The notes beneath the pieces are model-generated. The model did no database searches and was not told the origin of the DNA. It worked only from the letters and a program-made list of their open reading frames with translations. Shown piece by piece: positions 50,810 to 62,345 of a DNA stretch of 64,000 bases (positions are counted from its first letter, which is position 1; each line of letters opens with the position of its first letter). The DNA is from Callaeas wilsoni. Lineage: Eukaryota > Chordata > Aves > Passeriformes > Callaeidae. Position numbers and translations under genes: made by a program. Location of the stretch: assembly GCA_013398955.1 (NCBI GenBank), contig VWPU01003217.1:1772-65771 (forward strand). The letters run 5' to 3'.

Positions 50810-51249
50810 TGTATTGGTGGCTAGTTTTCCCAGTACTTTTCCATGGCCTTTCCCTAGGCAGAAAGGCAAAACAAATTCCAGAGCTCCAAGCTCTGGGGGG
50901 TACAAGGCCCCTATCCTATCTTGATTCTTCCTGGGAACTAAGGTCGAGAACAACTCTTCGAGATACATTTCATGGACAAAGTACAGCTAGTGCCCAGTGG
51001 GGGTCTACAGAGAAGCAGCTTGACTGGGAGGGGAATTGTGTCACCACTTGTCCTCCTAACTGGCGCTTTTTATAAATTATGCTAATTTCCAAAAGCTTAT
51101 AAGAAATGTACTCACCTCGAGGGGGGTGGCCTTTTGTGGACATCTTTCCATAACTGCCTCTGAAGGCCTTCAAATAAAGATCCTCTCTTTTATTACCTCC
51201 TTACTAAAATTATCTCGAGTTTCATTTCCAGGTTGGGAAAAGAGCAACA
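50810..51249 (+). mobile_element. Second solo LTR-like element
   Basis: The segment starts TGTATTGGTGGC and ends GAGCAACA, giving the TG...CA ends of an LTR. It has a TATA box (TATAAATT at 51071-51078) and a polyadenylation signal (AATAAA at 51173-51178) about 100 bases later, then a T/C-rich 70-base end, the normal U3-R-U5 order. It is GC-richer than its surroundings. Its start matches the TGTATTGG start of the minus-strand LTR at 31.4-32.2 kb, hinting at related families. I see no matching 5-base target-site duplication (CCTAT before, ATATA after), so the exact borders are uncertain. No internal genes adjoin. Confidence 0.6.
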
Positions 51250-52987
51250 ATATAATTAAGCATAACAATGCAATATCAAAAATGTTTTTAATGATGCTCC
51301 TTTAATGATTGTCTTTATGTTAGGGATACTGTTCAAATATAGACTGCGACCAACCAAAGAGAATCTATGTTTTTTCGGTTTTCCATTCTCTTCTCTGAAA
51401 TACATATTTTTTATGGAAAAATCGCAAGTACTTTTTCTGTAACTACTTGAGGTTCTTTATACCTACCACTTTGCTGACAATTTGTTTTTGATAACATGTT
51501 CCATACAAGGAAACATGTAATTTCTGAAATAACTGAAGAGTCTTTCTTAAAATCAAAGGATTTGCATTATTAAGCAAAAGTACTTCACGCAAAGTGCCCA
51601 TCAATGTCAGCTTATTGAATTTTTAATTAAAATGAAAATTATTTAGAAATAATTATGACTATTCTATGAATATCAATTGATCTTATTATGACTACTGAAA
51701 TTAAGGTCTGTTCATAATTAAGTTGTCTGGAGATAGACAATGAATTGTCAAGTGTGACATTAGAGATGATTGTCAAAAACTCCCCCTTTTCCAATAATGA
51801 AACAGGTATTGCGATAACCCATAGCTAGTGCAGATTAATGACTCTGTTCACCTTTTACAAATTTAAATAAAAATTTTGTTCAAAAATTACTAGTTACTGT
51901 TATCCACCTACAACTTCATCATTACTCAGCAGACCTTATGCTACTTGTAATATGTTCCATCCTCTGGAGCATATGATCTAGTGCTGATTAATGGTAATAT
52001 ATTGATCTTGGAGAGCTGGGTTTAGCAGCATTGCTCTGTATACTGAACTTTCAATTGGTTATAAACAGAATGATTTCCAAAGTAATTCAAAGTTGGTTTA
52101 TTCACGAATCAATGTGAATCATAGGTTTATTTTATTTTTTTTTTTTTGAAATCTGAACGATGGGATCTGAAGCAGCATAAAACTGGTCTTGACAGAACAA
52201 GTATTCACCCGACAATGCTTCTTTAGGCAATATATCTGGGAATTGAGATTATCAGCCAGTAGATGCATTTTAAACTCAATCAAAATACTTTTCTTGTGCC
52301 ACAGACACAGGACAGTTATCTAAGAGGAAGCAGGGAGTGAGTAGCACTAAGGAAATCACAAGGAATAGATTTCCAATAGACAAAGAACACAATTCTCTGT
52401 GAAGTATTTAGAAACATTTTAACTCTTATGCTGATTTGTACTTAGAAATATGACTGTAGATAGCCACGTACAATTACATACACAAATACTCCTCATACAG
52501 TTACCATTGGGTAATATCTTGATAATCCAGACTGGGTTCATAGAGTGCTGAAAATAGTCTGCTATAGCAGATCAAACTTCAGAAGCAGTTTGACTGGACC
52601 AAACCTTGTCTCCCCATAAAACTTTCAAATTGGAATATTTCAAAAGCAATTTGTCAAATACAAAGAATTTCAAGTATGAAGTTACTGAAGTAGCTAAAGA
52701 AGAATTTGTCTTCCCGAGTTGTACAGTTGTGTCATGCCAATAACATTGAAAAGGCAAATATTACATCATTTATCATTGTTATTTCATTATATGTAAGTAT
52801 CTGGTAGCACTATTAAAGCTACCTAGATATAGAAATCTGCATAAAATGCACACTGTGACTTCTTATGCTGTAGCCTCCAGGCTGCCATTGCATGCATTGC
52901 TCATGTTTCCTTGCCCTATTCAAGGTAACAATTCAGCAAATTTCAAATCCATGATTCTGCAAAAGTTGAGTCTTTCCTTTTTCTTAG
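51250..52987. other. Unique AT-rich DNA with one dispersed repeat copy
   Basis: It holds the second copy of the short dispersed repeat and a T run at 52134-52147. No gene is recognised. Confidence 0.5.
52424..52465 (+). repeat. Short dispersed repeat, copy 2
   Basis: It matches 46118-46160 in the same orientation. The stretch GATTTGTACTTA is identical in both copies, and so is the 21-base stretch at 52445-52465. Confidence 0.7.
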
Positions 52988-53146
52988 ACCATTAACCACG
53001 CTAAATGCTATTCCCAGTCTTCATTGTCCAATGTGAAGGAAGAGGGCCGTGATTCATCCACAGATGCAGGAAGTAATAATGAAGACATTTGTTCAAAGAT
53101 TGAACTGAGTCATATGCTCATCCATATTTATGATGACAGAAGATAA
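52988..53146 (+). CDS. Possible terminal coding exon, unrecognised
   Basis: A good acceptor (TCTTTCCTTTTTCTTAG) ends at 52987. The frame directly after it runs 52 codons to a TAA at 53144-53146; the other two frames close within 16 codons. The peptide is hydrophilic and acidic, with VKEEGRDSSTDAGSNNEDIC in its centre. A strong donor sequence (GTAAGTGAGG) follows 13 bases after the stop, at 53161, so the segment could also be a cassette exon carrying a stop, of the kind that triggers message decay. No family is recognised. It lies on the same strand as the exon-like segment at 54113. Confidence 0.25.
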   Translation, partial: TINHAKCYSQSSLSNVKEEGRDSSTDAGSNNEDICSKIELSHMLIHIYDDRR

Positions 53147-54112
53147 AACTTTTATATTTGTAAGTGAGGTCAGACATGCATGTTTGGAGAGCACACACAG
53201 AGATTATGCTGGATATGGAAGAAATTATTGAGCGTATTATAAAGCTGAGGCCTATGAATGTTAAAAAATTGTCTGCAGTCCTTTACAGAGATTTTAAAAT
53301 TCTTATCTTTTAAGCATGATAAACATGGGAACATGAACAGAATTATATTTCTCTAGAAGCTTCCATTGGCAGAATCATGAGATATCACCCTGTACATACA
53401 TGGTACTCTTACAGATCTCACACACAGAAATTACTGGCTAAAGCCAGATATTTAATGCACAGAAAAGCATTGAAAAAGACAAAACAGGCAAAACAATTAT
53501 ATTAAGTTTTTCACACCACTTCACACTGTCAACACTGAATATAGAGAGCTTGTTTTGTTGCACAGGAGTTGCTTCCTTCCCCATCACTTATTAATTCTGA
53601 TTGATAAGGCACTTCTTACAACTTGGGGTTCTAGAATATTTTGCCAGTCCTCTGTGGTTTTTTAGTCAGATACTGCAGCAAATCAGTTTGATCTGTCCTA
53701 CTTTGGCCTTTAACTTTTTCTTTGAAGATAATGATGTTGGATGACAATCTTGCATAAATAATTCTTAGAAGTCTTTTAAAGAGCATTATGATAGCATAGA
53801 ATTGAATTTATCTAAACATGTTCAACACCTTCCTATACTATGAAATGTCATTTCAGCAGTGATTCAGATGAATCTTTGAGCTTAATTGGAATTTATCTCT
53901 GAGTATGTTTAATATTATGAACAATGAATTACAAGCAAGTTTTACTAAATACAACAGATGTCAACCAAAATATATGGTTAGTTGCACACAGTGGATTCCT
54001 GGTACGGAAATAAAAGACAAGTTAAAAAAAACTATAGTAAATGACTAAGATTTAATGTAGGATCATACTTCTTTACTTATTTTATGAGGAGTTTTTTTAA
54101 ATTTTCCTGAAG

Positions 54113-54181
54113 AACAATGACTGCAAATGTGGAAGCCGTTACTGTTTTTTCCTGTATGAAGATGTGTGCAAAGTTTTCAAG
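54113..54181 (+). CDS. Possible 69-base internal coding exon
   Basis: A T-rich acceptor (TTTTCCTGAAG) ends at 54112, and TTCAAG followed by GTAGGC marks a donor at 54182. Between them are exactly 23 codons in one open frame, so the exon would start and end between codons. The peptide, NNDCKCGSRYCFFLYEDVCK plus VFK, has four cysteines and looks like part of an extracellular or metal-binding module. I do not recognise it. The frame, length and both borders agree, which makes it the most exon-like segment here, but a chance match of this size cannot be excluded. Confidence 0.28.
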
Positions 54182-57100
54182 GTAGGCACATAACTGGACC
54201 CCTGAGAATTCAATGTCTCCAGTATCTATAGGGTTTCATCTGTTGTTGGTATAAAAATAACACCAAAGTTCTTGAAATGTTTTCTGCTTATGAAGAATAG
54301 ATTGAAGGCAGAATCATGTTCTGATAGAGCTTGGTATTTGTAACAGAAAATAAGCAGAATTACATAACTTCACTTGCTATGCTGCTGGCATACTGCAATG
54401 TGTCCCAAGCTTTCTTATACAGTACTTCTTTTATATTTCTTCCTCTGCTTGCACCCGTTTTTCTCTGCTCATTTGCAAAACATTTTCTATTTCATGAGCC
54501 ACTGAAGGACTCAGGGACAAGGACCACATCCTTTTCTTCATAGTGTATCATTGCCATTCTGTATTGAGAATTGTTAATTATTCTGAAATTGTTACCTGAT
54601 CTTTACTCACCCTACTTGAACCAATTTCCATGGAAGCCACTAGGAGAGCTGAGAATAAACTGAGCAAGAAACTCTCAGCCATAAAGGTTTGAAAAGAGCA
54701 TAATGTGTTTATTCTTAGCTTTAGCACTTCAGAATATATCATCAAGAAGCTGTTTGTCTGTATAGTGACAGGTATGGACTAGTGAGTTGGAAAGACTTTG
54801 CCAGGAGACACAGGGCTATGACTTTAACAACTGGAATTAATATGTTCTGCAATATCTGAGTTTTCAAACTTCTTTTAAACTCCTTCCAGAAGTTTAATAA
54901 AGTTTTTTTATTATCTATTACCTATTTATCTCTACATTTCTGGAATATTGTTAGAGTTTGTTCAGGTATAAACCTTTTATACATATGTAATGCATATGTA
55001 ATATATAAAAATACTATCACTCTTGCCTTTTACAAATACGTAAAAGCAGCACAAAATAGCAAGTTTTATTATCTATACCATACTGCGTATTTTTCACCTT
55101 ATCTTTTCCAGGATGTTTCTGATATAATGTTTTTACTACACACAAAATGAGCTTACCTTTAGGCAGCAGTCTGAAAAAAATTAAGCTTCCATAACAGGCA
55201 CAATTGGGAATGTATACACATTTCTGAAATCAGTCTGGCCCGCTGAAGAACTGGCCATAAGAAACAGACTTGAACTGACATCTAACAGATCCTTAGAAGG
55301 CAAGGCTGCTCCTCTTCTTGCTCATGTTTGTGTTTCTCTGCTTAGATGTGCTTTCAGGTTTTGATATATTTCCAAAAGCAAGAGCACCCCTTTCTTAAGT
55401 GTAGGAAGAACAACCTTTCACACATGCATCAGGTTTTGCAGACACATAAAGGAATTAAAATCTTGGCCCCAGCTCTTAATGTGAATCTCTAGTACAACAG
55501 AGGACCCCTATTGACCTTAACATATGTTGACCCAGTAATTCATTTGGTCATGGATTATTTAATTTCTTTGCATGTGTGCCGTAACTATGTAAAAATCATG
55601 ATGTGTTCTATACCCTAACATGGGATTAGACTTTTGTTGTTGTTGTTGTTGTTGTTGTTTTTTTAAATTTCCAGTCAGAGAAAAAGAAAAGCTAAAAGCA
55701 TGCAGCAGCTGGGCATGAAGTAGACTTGGCACATTCACATTCCTTAGGCTACCTGCTAGCAAACAAGAGCATTCAAAAAATTCAAAGCAGCATTCAAAAG
55801 GTACATACTATACAAAACTCATTATCTGTATTTATTCAGTAGGTAGCAAACATCTTTTAGGACTGTGTGAAGTGAGAGCTCATGGTCGTGAGTTTTTCTA
55901 GTACTAAACTCTCATTTGAGGTATTGCAATAGCTGCCAAAACCTAAAATAATCTACAGGTTTTCTTCCAAAGGGAATATCATGATTTACATGTGTTATAT
56001 TTTGCAAGTGCAAACAGAATGATAAAAAATAATTCTTTTAGGCCTTTTCTTAACGCATACTGGGTCTCAGATGTGAGCTGCAAGCAATTTTTCATGGAAA
56101 TATATGTCGGAGTCTGTTCGAGGTACAGATGCTATCTTTTTGGCAATAAACATCAGGAAAGCTCAGGCTGGAAAATGAGGTCCTGGTAATACAAATCATA
56201 ATATAAAATCTCTACTTTGTAAGAAATTAATGACAGTAGATTACTGTCAGCTTTAAATATTTAATCTAATAAAATAATGAGCCAAAGCAAGTCACATGCT
56301 TAGGTGCTACTTTGGGAAAACAGTTGCAGTGTTTATTGTTTATGGATGAAGAAACAGGGGCACTGTAAACTGTTTTACAGGATTTTAAAAATTAAATTTG
56401 GAAGCCAAACACCTTTCTAAATTTGTATTTTTGGAAAGTTAATTCTTTGCAAACCCATCAGTTTACTACAAGTAATTACAATAAGTCTGATGGCATCATG
56501 AAGAAAATTAAAAAGTACGTATTATGTTTTATAAATATCACAAACATTTCTAATCATCTGCTTGATATATCTGCCTGACAATGCAGAGTTAAATCCTGGA
56601 GACTGTTAAAATAGATAGAGACTGAATTAGTCACATTAAAGAAACACTGTGAAGGACTATCAATTAAAGAATGGTCCAGCTTGGTTGTACTCAAGGTAGT
56701 AAAATTAGGTTTTGCAGATTATCTAAGAGAAAATATCATAGAATAATCTAAACCACAACTAAACTGTTCAATAACTGTTCAGTCACTTACAACTTTAAAA
56801 GAAATAATAAATCCCTCAGGCTCGAACCTCGGAGTGTTGAACCACTGTCAGACTTCAAGCCTACACAGGTGAAAGTCTGCATAGTTTGCCAATAATTACA
56901 GTGGATTCATCCACTCCCACTGAGTGCGTTTGACTTGGCTTCCTACCCTATGTCTCATATGTGGCAGCCGAGTCTCTGGTGAGTCTTATGTTCCAGCTGG
57001 GAAGCAGCAAACAGCAGGCTGACTAGGAAGTAGAAGCTCACAGCCTTCTCTATCAGGAGAGATTATTGCCTGAAGCCAGATGGTTTAACATAACAAACAC

Positions 57101-58083
57101 TGCAGTCAGGCATCAGTTCCAGGTGGGAGGCAGTGGTCATATTGACTGTCTTTCTGCTGAGATTGGGGTCTGCTTGGATGAGTTTTCCTTCCAGTATGTT
57201 TTGTTTTCTTGGTGGTTTTGTGCTAAGTATTCAGCAGTGGAATGTGTCAGAATAGAGAATGTGCTTAATTGTGCTGCTACTTTTCCTATGCTGCCAGGAA
57301 ATATGGTCCAGGTAGAAAATATTTTTTAAATTTCTACATTTCAGCTCAAATGGGTGTGAGCTGTGCACATGCTTATTTTCCTTACACTGTTTCTGACTCC
57401 CAGCTGAGAATGGTGCGTAGCAGGACTGGTGCTGTTGTGCTTCGTGCTGGTAAGAGTCATCCTTTGCTTGGCTTCAGGGGGGAAGTGGTCAAGCAGTGTC
57501 ACTGCCTTACAAGGGTAAGGGAAGTTAAGGTTAGAGATAAGATTGAGGAGCATTCCTGTTACATGATGGAATATTAAAGAATAAGGGCTAATATGTAACT
57601 AAGGAGAATAAGCATTTGCTGTTCAACATCTATTTCTGACCTAGCTGTAACTTTGAGATGAACTTTAAAGTAATTCCTGTTTTTTCTTGAAGATTTTTCT
57701 TGAGATTCTTTAATAAAATAAACCCTTTTTTAATAATTGTTAGTGAATAATTGAAGGATAGGAGGACTGAAGAGAGGTGAGAACTGTGGATCGCTACTTC
57801 TTCTACTGTGAAACAATTCATTAAATGCAACTTTAAATCACAGCATAATTAAAAATTCAGAATTATACCAACATGCAATTTTTGAACCAAACTTAGTAGT
57901 AGTGGAAAAAAATCCTGTATGTATGCTTGAAGCATTTAGGAGATTTATATTTCCCTCTGCCTTTGATGTAGAATCCAGGTATATCTACAGCCTACGCATT
58001 TTCTAGAGTGTAAAACCTTACTCTGATTATTAGAGCAGTCATATTAAGGAAACGTGAAAGAAGCTTAGATTCACTGAGTTAAG
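54182..58083. other. Unique AT-rich DNA, no gene seen
   Basis: Apart from the TTG microsatellite at 55634-55657 nothing is recognised. Open frames between 57066 and 57577 (up to 102 codons) show no domain or splice support. Confidence 0.5.
55634..55657. repeat. (TTG)8 microsatellite
   Basis: Eight perfect TTG triplets followed by a T run. The polyglutamine in the minus-strand frame here is a by-product. Confidence 0.9.
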
Positions 58084-59148
58084 AATCACAGACTCATCAA
58101 GGTTGAAAAAGACCTCTAAGATCACTGAATCCAACTATTAACATAACATTTCCATCTTCAAGCTAAACTATGTCCCCAAGTGCTACATCTACACATCCTT
58201 TAAATACCTTCAGCTATGGTGACTTTACCACTTCCTTGGACATCCTGTTCCACCGCTTAACAACCTTTTTTGTTAAGAAATTTTTCCTAATAACCAATCT
58301 GGATATCTGAACTTCTGGATCAACTTGAACCTGCTTTTCTTGTCCTAGAACTTGTTACTTAGGAAAAAACCCTGACCCTTACCTTGCTATAACCTCCAAT
58401 CGAGTAGTCACAAGGAGCAATAATGTCTTGCCTCTGCCTCCTTTTCTCCAGGCTAAACAATCCCAGCTCCCTCAGCTGCTCCTCATAGGACTTAATCTCT
58501 AGACATTTCGCCAGCTCCCTTGTCCGTCTCTGGACATCTCCAGCACTTCAATGTCTTTCATGTAGTAAGAGGCTGAAAAATGAACGCAGGATTTGAGGTG
58601 CACTCATATTCAGGGGCTTTGGGCCTGTGCTTCCAGGGCCTTTTCTGCCAGACGGCTTCCCAGCCACTCATCCCCACGTCTGTAGCATTGCATGGGGTTG
58701 TTGTAACCCAAGTGCAGGACTCAGCACTTGGCCTTGTTGAACTTCTTACAATTGGCCTTGGCCCACTGATCCAGCTTGTCCAGATCCCTCTGCTGAGCCT
58801 TCCTGCCCTCAAGCAGATCTACACCCCCACCCAGCTTGGTGTTCTCTGTGAATTTGCTGTGCACTCAGTCCCTTCATCCAGATCATTGATAAAGATATTA
58901 AGCAGGACAGGCCCCAGTACTGAGTCCTGGGGAACACCACTCGTGACTGGCTGCCAGCTGGATGTAACTCCATTCACCTCCATTCTCTGGGTCCAGCCAT
59001 CCAGCAAGTTTTTAACCCAGAAAACAGCGTACCTGTCCAAGCCATGAAGAGCTAGTTTATTCAGAAGACCGCTGAGGAATGAAGGTAACTGAGAAAAGGC
59101 CCATCTTTCTCTACTTAAAGAATTCTGCTTTTCAGAACTCCTAGGTAG
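58084..59148 (-). mobile_element. CR1 LINE, reverse transcriptase to 3' end
   Basis: This is the longest CR1 piece in the window, on the minus strand, with its 3' end at 58084 (AGAATCACAGACTCATCAAG on the plus strand). The minus-strand frame at 58850-59080 reads [20 protein letters not shown], then [20 protein letters not shown] and FINDLDEG, the conserved RT region just before the catalytic FADD motif. The frame breaks before that motif is reached. Further on, the usual antisense text appears (GTTGTAACCCAAGTGCAGGA, CTTGGCCTTGTTGAACTTCT, CCAGGCTAAACAATCCCAGC). Compared with other CR1 copies, a segment of roughly 130 bases is missing near 58605. The 5' limit is uncertain by about 80 bases. The copy is inactive. 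Confidence 0.93.
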
Positions 59149-61589
59149 CATGTTTCCGTGAATAGCTCACATTACTGTGTAGTAGAAGTAAAGCAAGGTA
59201 AACTGTAGCCGAGAAACTGCTAAATCTGTGCTTAGTGCAATTACCTGTGTTGAACACAGATGCATGCAATAAGACTATTGTGTTGACTGAGTCACCCAGT
59301 ACTGTCTGACAAGAAGGGCATCAAAACATCTGAGATGGATCCTACTGGTTCTGAAAGGAAAAAACTGTTTCTTTATGTGCCTATACAAAGGCTTCCCTAG
59401 GGACTGAAGTCACTCTTGTGTCCCATGTGTCCTACAGAACTTCAAATACATACAGGAATTTGCTCAGTCTGGGGTTGTGAAAAATCAACTATTTTCTTCT
59501 TAAAAAAAAATTACTTAATGCTCTTTAATCTTTTTATTACAAATACTTAAGTGTTGAACTGATACTAAAAAGAATAAAATTCTTCTTTCATCAAACTGAC
59601 CACATATACCCCCTAAATCTAACTTCAGTGCTCTGGAGAAGGAAGTGCCTAGCCCAGCAGTAATATATAATATGTAACAAACCGCAGTATAATACAGGAG
59701 AATGTAGAGAAATTAAGAAGAAATGAAAGTAAAGAAAGATACATCCTGCTAGACAGAAGTGATATATATGGTCAGGAGAAAAAAAAAGTAAAAAATTAGA
59801 AATTCAGAGTCAGAGAATAGAATAAGAGAACAATTAATCACAGTAAAAGGGAGTTAGGGTAAAATCTTAGTTCCACTGAGAAACTGGCTGAACTCCTAAT
59901 GCAGTAATACCATTTCTGGATAACACAGAGGATATAGAAAACATGACAGACTGCATTAAGGAAGGTGAGATTAAGAAGATTTCTTTTTTTTCCTCTGGGG
60001 TATGTTTGTGGTATGGAGTGTAGCTGCACTCACGTATCTCACATATGGCCTAAAGATGTCTTGTCTTTTTTTGTTTTGTTTTGTTGTTTTAGTTTGGTTT
60101 GTTTTTTTAAATCTGGAGGCTGCTGTTAGATGAACCATCTGCTAATAGTTGCTAATTTAGTCTGTGTAACTGGAGTATATTGGCTTTTTTTTTTTAATTT
60201 TTATGTTTTTAAATATCTGTATTCTGTCCTTTAACAAAAACTTACGAATTTTGAGTTCACTCTTTAATTGTGGAGCTTTTACAATTGTATCTAGACTAGA
60301 AAAGAGGTCTGAAAATATGTTTACATTTATTAAAAGAATTTAAAATCAGTCTAATGCTATCTTGAGATTGTCTGATATCTTTAAAAGTATAACTCTGAGG
60401 AACCTTACAAGTGTAGGACAGATTATATGAAAAAAACTTGTATGAAGTCCAGAACCAATCACAAATGATCATGATTTATTACAAAACATCAAAACCAGAT
60501 AACCACTAAAATCCGTGATTCATTGTAATAGTATCATAGTGAAGCTTGAAAAAAAGTCATCATGTTTATACTTGGATAGCTCAGATGAGTAATTTATTGG
60601 TTCTAAAAAATAATGTACTGTAAAAATACTCACAGGGCTCTGGACTCTGTCAACAATAAAAAGCTGTATTGTTTATACAGGCCCAAGTGTCCTTCAAGTA
60701 GCCTCCATGAATGTATTAAGGAGAAAGAGTATCCTGATATGCTAAGAAACCTTACTTGCCATAAACTTTTAATGTGCTAACTTTTTAGTAAAAATACCAT
60801 CGAAAAATCATCATTTATCAGCGCTCTGAGCTAGATCACTTTATACTCCCTGGCTAATAAAGGCTACAAGTAATCTCCCAAAGTTTTAGTCTAATAAAGG
60901 GAAGCTCACCTTTTCTTCTAAAATACCTGTAAGTGTTTATTGATCGCATTTATAATTTGTAGGCTGTTTACAGAATTTTATTAATAATTAATGACCAAAA
61001 GTCAAGTTCCTAAAAAAAAGCAGCTAATCTCTTAAAACTCAAGCCATTGTGGTATGGGGACAATTTATCTCCATTTGATATATCTAAGTAATAGGTAGAA
61101 ATGGCACAATGGACAGAGTATGGACAACGATTTTTGTTCTGCAAATGAGAAACTGATTGTAGGAAAAACAAACTGATGCTTATAAATGTAAGAAAACAGA
61201 AGGAAAACAAGTAAGAGAAGAACAGCATTTCAGGAAATGGAATAAATTTCAATGAGAAAACAGCATTTCTTAGTTACTAGGCCTGCATACTATTATGACA
61301 AGAGAATGCTTAAAGATTATTTCTGCTTGATTATCCAGCTGAAATCAAAATTATCTCTTGCTGTAAGAGTACTTGAAACATTTAATAAAAGTTGGAAGTT
61401 CTAGCCATAAAATCCTGATTAATCTTACACTTGAAAAATGACATATTTTAGTCCATATTTGATTTGTCTAATATAATTTTGTGTTATGCTCATTAGTGTG
61501 GTTTATAAGTAAATTTGATTGTCATTTGGCTATTTTTTAAAACATCTTTTTTCCTTCTAAAATCTCATGCACTGTTATCCTGAACAGGT
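59149..61589. other. DNA between two CR1 pieces, no gene seen
   Basis: About 2.4 kb of AT-rich DNA with a T/G-rich run at 60065-60108. I find no CR1 text, no terminal repeats and no gene. It separates two CR1 pieces of the same orientation. Confidence 0.5.
60065..60108. repeat. T/G-rich low-complexity run
   Basis: TTTTG and TTTGG units with long T runs. Confidence 0.75.
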
Positions 61590-62345
61590 AGTGGCCCGTC
61601 TCTTTTTTTCCCTGCATAACCGCGTGACATTCTTGTAGTCCTCCTGAGTTACCCGCCCCTTCTTCCAAAGGCCATAAGCTCTCCTTTCTTTCCCTAGATT
61701 CCAGCCAAAGCTCTCTGTTCTGACAGACTGACCTTCCTGACTGGCTTGTCTTTCTGCATATGGGAATGGCCTGATCCTGTGCCTACAGGATTTCCTTCAT
61801 GCATGGGACTTCCTGGACTCCTTTGCCCTTCAGGACTACCTCTCAATGGATTCTGTCAACCAGTGTCCTAAACAGGCCAAAGTCTGTCCCCTGGCAGTCC
61901 AAGGCAACAGTTCTGCTGAGCCCCTTGTCCAAAGATCAAAAGCTGTATCATTCCATGCCCAGCATGTCCTCCAACCACCACATCTCCCTCCAGCCCTCTT
62001 CTGTTGACAAACAGCAGGTCCAGTGGGCACCTTGCCTAGTTGGCTGCCTCACCAGCTGTGTCAGGCAGTTCTCTTCCACACACTTCAGAAACCTTCTAGA
62101 CTCTTTTCTCTCTGCCACATTGCATTTCCAGTAGACATCTGGTAAGTTGAAATCACCCATGAGAACAAAGCCTAGATGTTCCAGCTGGTATAGAAAATTT
62201 CATCTTCTTCTTTGTCCTGTCTGGGTGGTCTGTAACAGACTCCCATCATTATGTTCACCTTGTTAGACTTCCCTTATCCTTACCCATACATGCTCAACCC
62301 TATCGTCACCATCCATAAGCTCTCAATGTTGCACCATTAATTTGT
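61590..62345 (-). mobile_element. CR1 LINE, endonuclease region
   Basis: The minus strand encodes the apurinic-type endonuclease part of CR1 ORF2. At 62105-62163 it reads VLMGDFNLPDVYWKCNVAE, containing the GDFN motif of this nuclease family, followed by RRFLKCVEENCLTQLVRQPT (62025-62085), a typical CR1 stretch. Nearer 61.6 kb the frame reads YGLWKKGRVTQEDYKNVTRL and LCREKKR, the linker between endonuclease and reverse transcriptase. Frame breaks are present, so it is inactive. It stops at the linker; the N-terminal half of the reverse transcriptase is absent. The same strand and element order as the piece at 58.1-59.1 kb suggest they could be parts of one insertion. Confidence 0.88.

Noticed and set aside
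55559..55762. Minus-strand frame with polyglutamine
   Set aside because: It is produced by the (TTG)8 microsatellite.
58580..59047. Plus-strand 155-codon frame
   Set aside because: It is the antisense shadow of the CR1 reverse transcriptase on the minus strand.
61799..62134. Plus-strand 111-codon frame
   Set aside because: It is the antisense shadow of the CR1 endonuclease region.
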